Source: Loxodes magnus
Lineage: Eukaryota > Ciliophora > Karyorelictea > Loxodida > Loxodidae
NCBI GenBank assembly: GCA_946699065.1
Contig: CAMPDV010001495.1
Span: 1-64,000 of the forward strand
Length of the DNA stretch: 64,000 bases
Direction of reading: 5' to 3'
The translations under genes were made by a program, and so were the position numbers. Below, one piece after another: positions 33,573 to 44,994 of this stretch (within the stretch, counting starts at the first letter, position 1; each line of letters starts with the position of its first letter). The notes under the pieces are model-generated. The model made no database searches. It worked only from the letters and a program-made list of their open reading frames with translations, and was not told the origin of the DNA.

Positions 33573-34460
33573 ATGAGCAAGCAGAATTTAGTTCTTATTA
33601 ATAAAGCTAGCAATATTCCTATTACACCTTCTAAATTAAACTTAAAGCTAAAACTTAATTGATACTTTTAAGCACTATTTCTAGAGCTATAACTTCATGT
33701 TTATTTACTATCTAAGTAAAAATTGGATAAATAAGATTTAAATATTAGAAATTAATTCTATTATTGTAACTTACTAGAACAGTATATCTTTAAATATATA
33801 TTCAAATACCAACTCTTCTTGCAAAAACCATCAAATAGAAATCATTCCAATCAAATTATCATTACCTAACCATACTCTTAGAATTCAAACTTATGCAATA
33901 GGATCATTTTAAATAAGAAACATAAGAGTTAGAAGCAAAAATCGCATAACTAATGTCTAACTCATAAATACTAAAATATTAAAATTAACAATCAGTCAAT
34001 CTGAGAATTGAACAAATAGAATACTAATTCAGTCAATTAGCGGAATTTACTAAAAGCAAATGACTTCATAGATATGGAGCCGAATCCTCAACCAGCAAAA
34101 ATTCCGATAGAAAAAAATAGAAAGTAGTACTGGTATTGCAGGAAATATGGTCACATTTTAAGATATTGCTGGAAATTCTAAAAATATTAAAACTTGAAAA
34201 ATTTAAGTCTTGGGATCCCTAAATAGTTTATACTGCACTCCAGAAGGTTTACTATACAGAAAAAGATGTAAATAGGGAATTAAATCTTGAAGGTCATCAT
34301 ATTTGCTTAATAAAAAAGAATTTGAATGTATTTAGAATCGAACTCGATTGAAGCAAGATATCTTTTATTAACAGAGCATTGGAAAATATGTATTCAAAGA
34401 AGAAGACTGAAAATGGGTTAATATTTAGCACAATTAAACTTAAAAAAAATGTCGAATTTT
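33573..34460 (+). pseudogene. ORF1-type protein with degenerate zinc knuckle
   Basis: A frame from ATG 33573 gives basic sequence; a second frame near 33895 gives a coiled coil (ELEAKIAQLMSNSQILK, LRIEQIEYQFSQLAEF) comparable to the one at 19122-19557. A third frame has YWYCRKYGHILRYC (34128-34169), a zinc knuckle whose first Cys is Tyr (TAC for TGC; compare CWYCKQNNHLLRNC at 23184), then a basic tail. Frame changes and the lost Cys indicate decay. Independent of the duplicated segments. Confidence 0.5.
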
Positions 34461-35085
34461 ATTGATAGGTGTAATCACTATTATTCACTATTATTATTAT
34501 AAATATATTTCAGCTAAAAAAAGATGAAAAAGATAATATATTTTAAGAATATAAATAAATAAAATAAATAAGCATTTAAATAAATTTAGTAGTACTGCAT
34601 AGAAATGAAAAAGAAGAATAAAAATAATTTTAGTTGCTTCTTCTATATAAACATTCATAGGAGCTTTTATATCCTCTCATTTTTATTTAAAAAATAAAAA
34701 ATAATAAATTTATAGGTTAAGTATCTTTAACAGAATATCTAAATTTAAATATTTTTCTTAAAATGGATGCTATATTCATCTTTAGCATAGAATTATTTAA
34801 TAGAAAATTGAAATTTTCAATTTGTTATAAAAAGAGTGAAGAATATAATTTAATAGGGAGAAAATATGGTATTAGTTTGATGAAAGTAAAAATAAATGGA
34901 AATAATTATTTGACTATAAAGAAATAATTTATTTTATAATGCATACTTATTTTATAATATTTTTATAATTAAATCTATATATTTTAAAGGATTTAAACTA
35001 TATAGAAATATTTTAGCTTATTTAAATAAAAATTTAAATTATTTAAATTTAGATTTACAAATATATTAAGTATGATATAAGGTTC
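34461..35085. other. AT-rich region with weak kelch-like trace
   Basis: Mostly featureless. Around 34845-34930 the plus strand reads KIWYQFDESKNKWKQLFDY, which has the spacing of a kelch blade (Y-x-F-D...KW), possibly a relic of one of the kelch families. Too short to assign. Confidence 0.3.
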
Positions 35086-35089
35086 AGTG

Positions 35090-35370
35090 TTTTGGAATTC
35101 CAGAAGCCAATAAGTACAAGCTATAATTTCCTCACAAGAAGCTATGTTTGAGGATTAATCTACATCTCCTAGATTTTAAGTTGTGTAAAGTCGCCAATGA
35201 CCGAATATAGACATTGTGAAAGAATTGACTCCAATCGACCTTATCGCATCCCGATTTTCCCGAACAATCAAATAGGCACATCATCATACGAAATAATCAT
35301 AAGGGCGCAATAACCTAAATAATAACTTGGGGCTTGGCTCCTTATACCGTTCCCCTTCTGTTCCATATTT
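35090..35370 (+). other. GC-richer patch of unknown nature
   Basis: About 280 bp clearly less AT-rich than its surroundings, with a GGAATTCC palindrome near the start and GGGGCTTGGCTCC near the end; AGCCAA and TTGGCT near the two ends could pair. It has no shared tail and no match elsewhere in the window. Could be a non-coding RNA or an old SINE. Strand assumed. Confidence 0.3.
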
Positions 35371-35539
35371 AACTATCTTAATTAAGTAATTTTAAATTTT
35401 AGATAATAAACTTAGATTTTATTTAAATACTTTAGCTTATATCTATTTAATCTATTTATCTTTAATTATATAATTTATAGTTTAATATTTAATACTTTAT
35501 AAAATCTAGGAAGAACAAATCAACACTATTACTAAAATA

Positions 35540-35914
35540 ATGTTTCTAAGGAAATTTATATGAAAGACAAAATCATTTTAAGGAAGTAGATAATTTAGAA
35601 AATTTGGAATAGGAAATGCTAAATACCAAATATATCCTAACTTACTGACTATTCAACTTCCTATTGCTACTAGAACAACAGCTGCTTATATATAAAATCA
35701 AAAAGCTTCACTTGTTTATTACAATAGTTGTCCAAAGTTAGATACTTTACTATTTTATTTCAAATTCTCTGTAGTACATGGAGATTAATATTAAACTCCC
35801 GCATATGTTTTCACATAGCCTGTTGTTGTAAGATAGACAAAATATTAATTTAACTATGATAATAATCTATTCTCTTATGACCTTAGAAAAGCATAGTGGG
35901 AGAGAAAAGGATGA
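35540..35914 (+). CDS. short kelch family 2 protein, internally deleted
   Basis: 124 residues, ATG to TGA (35912-35914). The N-terminus (MFLRKFIWKTKSFQGSRQ, then KFGIGNAKYQ) matches residues 13-41 of the 8250-9146 protein. After IYPNLL the sequence jumps in frame to IQLPIATRTTAAYIQN, matching residues from about 213, and ends with FSYDLRKAQWERKG. About 165 residues of propeller are missing without loss of frame. The alignment also extends upstream (QEEQINT), but the family's first ATG is ATC here, so the internal ATG is taken. Upstream Gln is CAA where the homologue has TAG. Could be a real short protein or a pseudogene. Confidence 0.55.
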
Positions 35915-36084
35915 CTAAGATGAATTCAAAATATTTAAATTTATTTCTTTAAATCTATTTTTTTAATTTTATGCATATTTATGTATACTGATGGAGTTTT
36001 GCTTTAGTACATTTTTTTGTATAAATATGAAACATTTTAATTGTGTTCGATAAAAATTGAAATTTAAATTATTAAATTATTAAA
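35915..36084. other. AT-rich 3' flank
   Basis: Nothing recognised. Confidence 0.4.
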
Positions 36085-36415
36085 ATAATTGTTCGCCTTT
36101 CGGCTTAATTGAAGTTTTAAATGTAAAAATTCTCCGTTTCTGCATATTCTATCCTAGCAAGGCCCTTTTTCCTTGATTTCTCTGTTGCATATAATTCTAG
36201 TTAATAATTTATTTTTCTTCCAGATTTTACCTTTTACCGATGTGAAAAATTCTGTCGCTCGTTACTTCAGTTGCTATTAGTTAGCCCTTTTCCAAATATT
36301 TATTCTTATTTATTTCTATTGGAGCATTTCCATCATAAATGTCAAGTGCTGTTGCAAATGTAATACTTTTTATTACTCTAGAAAACTTCTTTTCTTGGTT
36401 CTCTATTTAAAAGAT
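36085..36415 (-). CDS. unidentified coding fragment
   Basis: A minus-strand frame of about 110 codons has convincing protein composition: IENQEKKFSRVIKSITFATA, LDIYDGNAPIEINKNKYL, IATEVTSDRIFHIGKR and later RRIFTFKTSIKPKGEQLF. No clear start or stop; both ends run into low-complexity AT-rich sequence. No family recognised. It may be an exon, a truncated gene, or part of a mobile element. Single copy in the window. Confidence 0.4.
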
Positions 36416-36810
36416 TAAAAATAATTAGATTAAATAAAGTATTTTAAGAAAATAATTTAAGCTTTAAATAATAATTTAATAAAAGTATTTTCTAAAAGAA
36501 TATCAATCAATAATTAGTTTTTAAGCTTATGTTTACAATTTTATATTTTTTATTACTTTTTTAATTAATTATTACTCTTATTAAATTGCTTATCATTTGC
36601 TTTCTCATTAAATTTATAAAATACCTTAGATTTAAAAATAAGAAAGATATTCATTAAAGAGATATTTTATTCTATTCAAATTTATAATGGAATGTATAAT
36701 AATAATGCTTACTTTCTGTATTATTTTAAGTTATAATAATCTTTATTTAGTTATTTTATATATAAGACACATTATTTTATTATTTTATTATATTATATAT
36801 ATTTTTTAAA
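36416..36810. other. AT-rich spacer
   Basis: Nothing recognised. Confidence 0.45.
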
Positions 36811-37143
36811 ACCGCCATAGTTGTTCGAAGGTGAACAACAAGGTCATCTTCATCAGAGGTTGGGGAATTTAAGTACCCATAATTGACACATGTCGTCCTC
36901 TGCTTTGGTGATGCAATGAGACACAATCCTGCCATGTCCTTGGACCTCCAGCAAGTATTAAAGATTACGAGTATTCTAAAATTATATCAGTATTGAACAT
37001 TTTTATCAGTACTGAATAATTATACAAGTATTGAACAAGGTTTATCAGTATCTGATAATTTTATCAGTAACAAGCATTCTTGTCAGTATGAAACATTTTT
37101 TTAAAGAGCTGCGCACCAACGAGAGTGCTACACACTCCATAAT
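36811..37143 (+). mobile_element. SINE type 2 with structured head and tandem repeats
   Basis: GC-richer head starting ACCGCCATAG with a perfect 7-bp hairpin GTTGTTC/GAACAAC (36820-36826 with 36833-36839) and a CAGAGG/CCTCTG stem (36854-36859 with 36897-36902). Then six degenerate 19-20 bp repeats, then the shared tail AAAGAGCTGCGCACCAACGA...CTCCATAAT. The tail links it to the LINEs and SINE type 1, while the head is unrelated to SINE type 1. Single copy in the window. Confidence 0.55.
36986..37100 (+). repeat. degenerate tandem repeat, 19-20 bp unit
   Basis: About six units of ATCAGTATTGAACATTTTT-like sequence, each starting near ATCAGTA and ending in T-rich bases. It lies inside SINE type 2, between head and tail. 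Confidence 0.7.
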
Positions 37144-37770
37144 AAAATTTATCTATTCCTTTATTATTTATGATCTTTTTATCATAAAAAATGCATTCAT
37201 GTTTAAATAGTAAAAAATTTAAGTTTCAGTAGTTAGTTAGTAAATTCCAATAGTTTCCATCTCTATTTAAATTATTTTATTTATAATTTTACTCTAAATA
37301 TTCTTTAGTACCATTTGGTTACTTTAAGTTTCATTTACTTTTTTGTAGAATTTTTATTTTATAAATATCAAGAAATGCTAACTCTTTTATTTAAGATTCT
37401 AACTTTATTACTTTCATTAGAATCTAATAATAATTATTTTTATTGCAGTTACTAGTTTAGTAAATAAAGAATAGTTGCATCTATATTATTTACTTTGATG
37501 TAAGCAAATATTAAAGTTATAAAATAAAGTACTGATAATTGGTAGCATTTAATCTACAATTAAGCTAATTAAATTAACTTATTTATTTAACTTCTGTATC
37601 TTTAATTTTAGCTTCTATTTTCATAACTAAACTATAAAGAGATCTTTTATTTGCTTTATTTATTTTAAATCTACTGAAATAACTTAGTCCAAAATTTAGA
37701 ATATTTATAAATATATTTTAGAAATAAATGGAATTATTTTGCTTATTTAATGTTAGTATATTATAATTTA
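37144..37770. other. AT-rich spacer
   Basis: Nothing recognised. Confidence 0.45.
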
Positions 37771-38088
37771 AATAAGGAGGAGCAGTCCTACAACTAAGAA
37801 CAAAAATAATTTTCGTTTCAGGAAGTACCTATGGTGTGAAGAAACAAGCAATGATCTTGGTAGGAGTCAAGAGAGAGCTCAGTCTTTGAGGCATCAAGTA
37901 GCAACAGGTTGAAAGACGCTAAGACTCTAAGGTCTCTTAGGGAAACATTTTATCCTCAGCCCTATTGAGACAAAGTTGATACAGGGGAATTCTAGCACAT
38001 GAAGAGACTTCCTAAAGACCTTTATAATAACTAATAAAAAAATTTTAAAGAGCTGCAAGACAGTGTGGTATAACGCATTCTATAATCT
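37771..38088 (+). mobile_element. SINE type 1, second plus-strand copy
   Basis: AATAAGGAGGAGCAGTCCTAC head, ATCTTGGTAGGAGTCAAGAG and CTAAGGTCTCTTAGGG body motifs, tail AAAGAGCTGCAAGACAG...GCATTCTATAATC. More diverged than 30821-31144, notably in the tail. Confidence 0.68.
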
Positions 38089-38677
38089 AAGTTTTTTTTA
38101 TCTATTAAATATTTTGTCTACCTTGCATCAAACAATTTTTTAGTTATACAGACATTTAAAAAAACATAAATATCCATTTTAACTATATAATTTTTATCGT
38201 GCTTCGGTTATTAAATTTTAAAGCTTGAATATCAATTAAAAGGAAATCTTTAAAGATGCTTAAATTAAAATTTAGTAGATTCTAATTTTTTAAATTTAAG
38301 TTTATATTAAAATAAATTTGATAATAGTGTCAGTTAAACTTTTCTATTTAAACCTACGTAACTAAAGAATAATTTCTTCTTCCTTTAATATTTGAGTATT
38401 ATACTTTAATTAAAAAACTAAATGTTTATTATTAAATAAGTTATAATATTTATTATAAAGTCTAATCAATTGAAGAAGCTAGTTATATTAGTAGTCAGAA
38501 AACCTAACCTAAATTACATATTACCTTAATAAAATTCCTTAATCTTGGAATTAAGTTTATAATTTAAAGGTTTCATATAAATAGACTGCTTATTTAATTA
38601 TTAGTTTTATCCTTAAATAATAAATAGATAAAATTAGATTGTTTATAAATACCACTTATATATAAAAAATGGTTACC
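38089..38677. other. AT-rich spacer
   Basis: Nothing recognised. Not similar to the flank of LINE A, so this side of unit D is independent. Confidence 0.45.
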
Positions 38678-38778
38678 TTCAAGAAGGGCTTTTATACCAC
38701 CTCCTCAGAGTAGGAGAGAAAACCTTAAGCACTTTCTTTTACCACGTCTTAGCTTCAATTATTCCAACCTTCTTTATT

Positions 38779-39660
38779 ATGCATAGAAACCAGACTAATA
38801 ATGCAAGACCTCAGACTACGCAGGACCAAACTAACTGACCGAACGAACACGAAATAATAGAAAAAAAATAGCAATATACCCATGATTGGTCGGACTTTAC
38901 TAAAAGGAGGAGCACAAAATAAGAAAGGAATGCGGCAAAAAAAGTAAGGAACCTAAATAATAATTTAACAAAATAATGAACAATTCATTTCAGCCAACGT
39001 CCCTGAAAAATAAATGTAAAGGGTCTACTAAAATGCCTATGATGATTTATCAGAAATGGTGGCCGCAATTTACTTTAACCATTACTTGGAAAACACTGAT
39101 TTAGTAGAAAAAAAGGCCATAGACTAAGAAGTTATACAAGTGTTTAGAAATCAAATATGGAAGGATTACGGACAAGCAGTGGCGAAGTTCATAGTGAAAT
39201 AAAACGGAATTGTATACTTGATATTAGCAATGAAGAAAGATACTAACATTTCACTTAATTCAGGGAATGAACGTTCAAAGGAGTTAGAATTCCTATCTAA
39301 GCTAGAAATTAATTGGAATATTTTGACATTCATAGCTACCCAATTTACTTCATAATTAACGAATACTCAAATATGAAGGAAGTAATGGAAATAATAAGAT
39401 AATATGGAAAATCAAGAGGAGAGATATAGCATACATATCCAAACACTATAATGCTAACAGGTAGCAGTGTAGTTTACCTAGATTTAAAGGTATAGACGAA
39501 GAAAAGAGATTATCAGAAGTAATAGACCTGAGCAGAAACAAAAGGAGAATACAGCACCCAGTAAATTTTATTTGCTGCCTATACAAATTGAAAGGGCACA
39601 CAGACCCACAATGAAGAAGAGTGGAAGCAGCAAAAAAGAAATAGAACAAATTCAAGAAGA
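38779..39660 (+). pseudogene. LINE family 1 ORF1, copy D
   Basis: ATG 38779 opens MHRNQTNNARPQTTQDQTNW; after a frame change near 38990 the second frame runs FISANVPEKQM, AYDDLSEMVAAIYFNHYLEN, IWKDYGQAVAKFIVKQNG, then, after further slips, SYPIYFIINEYSNMKEVMEI and SSVVYLDLK, and near 39570 the knuckle-like CCLYKLKGHTDPQW with two of the four ligands replaced. Acts, by analogy, as the RNA-binding protein of the LINE. Best copy for defining ORF1, but not intact. Confidence 0.5.
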
Positions 39661-39718
39661 AAAAGAATAAGATGCAAGATAAAAGTGAGAAGAAAGAAGT
39701 AAATTGAAGCAAATTTCA

Positions 39719-42700
39719 ATGAGAATGTACTATGCTAAGAAACCGAAAAACAAAAATGAACAATTATCCGACTTCAACTAATAGGAAAAGGAAAAAGAAG
39801 AAGAAGAAGATTAGAATAGATAAGAAGAAGGAAAAGGTAGATAATAAGATGAAAAAGATAAAAAAGGGGAAAGAACTAATAAAGAAAATAATATGGAAGC
39901 ATAGAATGATAGATAAGAAGAAGAAAAGGTGGAGAAGGAAGATGAATAAAAAGAAGAATAAGGTGAAGAGGAAGTAGAGGGAATGAGTGTTAAAAAAGAT
40001 TAAGAATAAGTCATAAAAATAGGGACAGCAAATGTTAGGGGAGTAAGAAGTGCAAAAGAGGTACTAGCCAAATTAATGACTCAAAAATGTATCCACATAA
40101 TGACAATATAAGAGATTTAGATTGAAGACTAAAAAAATATGTGTAATATAGCAGGATATAAAAACTTAATAAATGTGGGATCAAAAAAGGAAAAAGAGTA
40201 ACATTCTATATTAGAAACGACATATGTAAGGAGATCAGAGAGATAAAGAATGAAGTAAACCAAATGACGCTTTTTGGAGGAGCGAGAGTAATGGCAATAG
40301 AAATAATGAAATAATTAGCAGTAATAAATGTTTACGCTCCTGTTGCAAATAACAACGAACATTATGAGCCTTTCTATAATTTAGTGAATGAATTTAAACT
40401 ATAAGCAATAGAAAAAGGACTTAATATAATGATAATAGGAGACTGAAATGCGCACATAGAAAAATGACTGCCAAAGAAAACAAACTCAGCAGGAAAGAGA
40501 ATGGCACAGTTTATGGAACAGAATAATTTAATATGCCTTGATTCAATTGAAATATTTACTTTTGTTCACTAAAATATTTAATATAAAATAGATTACTTTT
40601 TAATTGAAGAGATAATGAGAGAAAAGATGATAAAAGTATTTTTATTGCTCATACGTAATAGGAGACCATAGGCCTGGTATTATATAGGTAAAGATGGGTA
40701 AAGAAATAAGAAAGCCATAAAAGATAGCAAAAATAAACTACCTACTATTAAAGAAAAAAGAGATATAAGAAAAATTTGAAAGATTTATACGAGAAAATCT
40801 CTAAGAAGAAGAAATTGATAACCTAAACGACACATAGACTTATAAATGATGAAAAAAAAGATATAAGAAGGAGTTTAAATGGTATGTGGAAAATTTAAAA
40901 CATAAAACTCTAAGATATATAAATATTCAGAAACAACAAAATAGTGTAATAAAATTTACAGAAAATGCAGCAAACAATTAAAATAAAGGGTAAAGAACAG
41001 AGAACAAATAAATGAAAATCAATAAATTGAGAATCAAAGAGAATACCAAAGAGTAAGATAAGAATACATTTAATCAAGAAAAAAAGGATAAAAGAAACTA
41101 ACTAAACCTATTTATGGACAATGTAAATAAAGGAAATCAAACAGATATGTGGAAGAAACTAAAAAGCTTACTTAATAGAAAAAATAATTAGTGATTACCC
41201 TTTCCAAAAGAAGATGTTAAGACTTTTAGGGACGAATGATAGTAGTTATATGAAGATGGCGATAAAACATTACCAAATAAATACTTAAACAAGAGACAAA
41301 TAATAGTAAACTAAAATGAAATTTGAGAAAACATTAAATAATTGGCGAAATAGGAAGCAACAGGACATGGTGAAATATAAGTAGGTACAATATTAGCAGA
41401 TGGGAAAAAATTAATAGAAGTAACTTGCAAAATGATAGTTAAGATGATTTAAGAAGGAGTATACATTAGGAGATGAAATAATAATACATAATATTAATAT
41501 ACAAAAAAGGAGGATAGACGAATCCAATAAACTATAAACCAATCTCTTTATTGAATCGTACTTTAAAAATTGTAGACTCATGAATTTTCTAGTAATTGTA
41601 AGGATATCTGCATAATGATGAAAGTAAATATTAATATGGCTTTAAAAAAGGAAAATCATACTCACTATAAATTTTCAACCTAAGAACAGTATAGAAATGA
41701 TGATGTGGAACAAAAAAGATGTTTTTGTAATATTTGCTGATATTAAGAAAGCTTATGACTCGACGCAAAAAAAAGATATATGATAAATCCTAAACGATCT
41801 AAAAGTATCGGAATAGATATTTAAATTATTAGCAAACTTTTACTGTGAAGAAGAAATTAAACTTAAAATCAATGAATAAATAGTATAGATATTTCGCGAC
41901 AAATAAAGGTTAAAACAGAGAAAAATAAAGTCACCGAGACTATTTAACCTAATAATGGCAAGAATTCTTCATAACTTGAAAGATTAAAAGCTAGGAATTA
42001 CGATAGACTATAAAAATGAAGAGGGATGAACATAAGAAATATATTCAGGATGCTTTGCATATGCAGATAGTCTAGCTTTAATAAGTGAATGAGAATAATT
42101 AGAGGAAGTAATCAAAAATTTAACCTCATGGGCAGAAAAATACAAACTGGAAATTGCAGATAAAACAAAATGAATGATATGAAAAGCAGGAGAAAATAGT
42201 AACTGAGAAAAGATTGGAAATACTATCGAGGTGGGAAATTTAAAGATCGAAAGAGTAACGACCTTTTAGTACTCTGGTCATATAATAGAAGAGAACATCA
42301 GTTTTGAAAAACATATAGAGAATAGACTTGAAGCAGCATAAAAGATGTAAGCATGAATGCTGGGAAAAATAACAATAAATAAGAGATTAACACCATATAA
42401 TGCAGGAATAATGATAAACCCTTCGTAAGCTCAGTTTTCAGCTATGGGACAGAAGTTATCCCATATTGCGAATAATTTGTAGCAAAATAAGTGAGGGAAT
42501 AATTAGAAATCTTATAGAGAAGATCTTTACGAGCAATCATAGATGCTCCTTTCTAAGTGTAAAATGAGATGCTAGAATACGAGTTACAGTTTATGAAATT
42601 TAAACATTACCTATGGCAGAAAACGCTGAGATTAATAGGCAGACTAATAGTAACTAAGGAAAAACAGTAGATGGATTAATGTTCGACCTAAGTAAAGAAG

Positions 42701-43607
42701 AGAACTTTATTTTTGAGCAATACTGCACGATAATAAAATTAGAGATAAAAATTGAAGACAAAAATATATTTATAGATGATGGTAATAATAATCAAAAAGG
42801 AAAGAAAAACATTAATCGTGCAATTTGAGAACATAGAGTATACGTAGAAGATAGAGAAAGAATGGAGTAAATGATAACAACTCTACAGCATAGAAAAACA
42901 TGATTTGATGAATATGTAGTAGGACCACCCAACTACCTGAGATACAATAAAAATAGAAAAGAAGAAATATGCTACATATTTAGAATAAGAACGAGATGTA
43001 ATGGGAGCCAGGATTGTTTAAAAGAAAGACACCTAGTTGCGACAGGCAAATGCTCTTTCTGTAATGATGCAAGAGAAAACGAAAGGCATATCATAGAAAA
43101 ATGCTCAGAATACAAAGAAAGTAGATAAATATGTATTAGAAAGTTAAGAACAATAGGAGTAGAAAGACAAGGAATGGAACTATTTGATATAATATGAGGT
43201 ACGTCAAAATTCTAAAAATTCATTAGAACCTAAGAAGAGTAAAAAAGAGCTAAAACTGACTTGATAATAAAAGATTATATCAAAAACATATTAGAAAAAA
43301 GAAAAAAAGGATAATTAGAAAAGAAAATTGAATGAAAAAATGAAATAGGAAAATATTATAGAGCAGGAAAAGGATAATTTTTATGAGTTTATAAAAGCTT
43401 GATTAAAAAGAAAAGAATTAGAAACGAAAATTAGCAAAGTATGTAAAAAAAATAATGGATGCTTGTAACAAAGAATCAATAAAACGTAGATAGATAGAAG
43501 ATAGAAGAACAAGAGATAATGAAGAAGAAAATGATGAAGATATGGAACTAATAAGAGAAAATTTTTTAATACCTGAAGGCTTACTTGAAGAAATAGACAT
43601 GTATTGA
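39719..43607 (+). pseudogene. LINE family 1 ORF2, copy D
   Basis: Possible start MRMYYAKKPKNKN at 39719, then an acidic Glu/Gln-rich linker (EKEKEEEEDQN...GEEEVEG) in frame with the endonuclease: IKIGTANVRG, TIQEIQIED, ARVMAIEI, VINVYAPVA, IIGDWNAH (40438-40455; Trp by TGA) and KIDYFLIEE. The 230-bp linker leads to the polymerase: NEIWENIKQLAKQEATGHG, NYKPISLLN, YGFKKGKS, and FAYADS (42054-42068), where the second Asp of the active box is Ser. Zinc motif CSFCNDARENERHIIEKC at 43051-43104 is intact. TGA at 43605 closes EEIDMY. Frame changes occur (for example before GDHRP and in the FADIKKAYDS box). Confidence 0.75.
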
Positions 43608-43619
43608 AACATTTATTAA

Positions 43620-43658
43620 AGAGGTGCGCACCAACGAGGTGTTACGCGCTCTATAATC
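43620..43658 (+). repeat. shared 3' hairpin tail, copy D
   Basis: As copy A, with AACG facing TGTT (a G-U pair replaces G-C), so the inner stem is still possible. Confidence 0.65.
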
Positions 43659-43777
43659 AAATTGATTTATTAATTATTTATTTATAAATATATTTCCATT
43701 ATAATCAAATATTTTGATAAGTTAAATTATAGTAGTTAAGTTAATACTAAAAGTTAAAACTGAAAATTATAAGTAAA

Positions 43778-44584
43778 TCGCTTTTCCAAGCTTTTCCATT
43801 TTGCTCTCTTTATCTCATAAATAAATAACTAAGTATCACAGTTATATTAATAAGTATTCTGACTTATAACAACAGGCTAAGTAAAAACTCATTAAGAGGT
43901 AGAAAACTCATCTCCATGATTGGCAAAGGATTTAAAATCAAATATCATAGTATCTATTTTAGGCTTGCTATTTTAATAAATTAGAGAAGATTTATGGGTT
44001 TATAAATAAGCAGCTGTTGTTCTTGCAGCTATAGGAAGTTGACCATCATTTATAGTTCATTCGTTAATATCCTTATTATAGATTTATACCGTCTAAATAC
44101 AGTCATCATGTCCTCCTACTACATATATTTACTTGCTTGTTTAAATAGTTCCAAAACATCAAGTTATAACTGGAATATCAGCTATGATATCGAACTATTT
44201 GTTTTTTAAACTAAACATTTCACATACTTTTGTATTATATCCTGATAGAACATAAATATTACTTTTGAGATCAAACGAGGTTCTATGTGCGAATCTTAAT
44301 TAATTCATCTTTCACTTTTCTATCTCATCTTCTTTATAAATTATAAATCTTTCTTTTTCTTAACTTAATGCTCCTGATATAACTAATCTTTTATTATCTA
44401 GTTATTCTATTTAAGTATCATTTCCTGAAGTTTTCATCATTTATGTTTCTAATTTATTTATTTTTTTTGTTCTTATATCATAGTCTTTTTTAGTTGCTGA
44501 TCCTCATAAGAACGTTGAAACTAGATAATTTTTCTATAAGTTTGAGCAAACTTCATATTTAACATTTCCTATTCCAAACTTAGC
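43778..44584 (-). pseudogene. kelch family 2, unit D copy, both ends lost
   Basis: Diverged relative of 8250-9146, open over its length: VVGGHDDCIQTVQIYNKDI, NEWTINDGQLPIAARTTAAY, QWVFTQPVV. The terminal TGA is CGA here (43778-43780), so the stop is lost, and the N-terminus is cut by the junction at 44584, leaving no start. The flanking order LINE tail then kelch is the same as in block A. Confidence 0.6.
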
Positions 44585-44689
44585 ATATTATATTTAATTA
44601 GAATCTTGTAATTTAAACATTTTATTTACTACAATATTTAATATTATTTTTCCTTCTATTATTCAGTTGCTTAGTTATTATATGTAAAC

Positions 44690-44985
44690 ATTTTGCTCAT
44701 TTTCTGGGATTTTAACCCATTTACTACCTGCCAATTTTCTGCGTGGTAGGGATAACCCTATTTTACACTCTACTCTTCTCTGCTTTTTTAATTGATGATC
44801 CAGAATTAATTTCTTATTGTAGATAATCCCTTAGCAGAAAAGAGTATTTTCCCCTAATATAGGAATATTTTATTTTCTATTTAGTCTTTTCTCTTTTCAA
44901 TAAACTTAATAGCTTTTCTATTATTTTATTAAATAAAGGCATTAATTGCTTTAATGCTTATTTAATCTATTTTATATCCTTAAAA
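44690..44985 (-). other. coding-like stretch, block C
   Basis: Copy of 9535-9830; same weak case (LPRRKLAGSKWVKIP) and no clear identity. Confidence 0.25.
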
Positions 44986-44994
44986 GCGTTATCT

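Larger units (their letters stand above)
38678..43658 (+). mobile_element. non-LTR retrotransposon family 1, copy D (most complete ORF2)
   Basis: Leader, ORF1, endonuclease, linker, reverse transcriptase, zinc motif and tail are all present. It alone keeps about 230 bp between endonuclease and polymerase (around 40940-41170) that A, B and C lack, and it alone has an intact C-terminal zinc motif. It lacks about 450 bp of the ORF1-ORF2 junction found in the others. It is somewhat more diverged, suggesting a separate lineage of the family. Confidence 0.87.

Noticed and set aside
36811-36850. TGTTCGAAGGT as a polymerase III B box
   Set aside because: It forms the loop side of a perfect 7-bp hairpin, matches the B-box consensus poorly, and no A box precedes it at suitable distance.
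36986-37100. Tandem repeats considered as a CRISPR array
   Set aside because: Units are contiguous and degenerate without spacers, and the window is eukaryotic.
39732-39977. Very lysine-rich plus-strand ORF
   Set aside because: It is the shadow of the acidic Glu/Gln-rich N-terminal part of LINE ORF2, which is in another frame continuous with the endonuclease.
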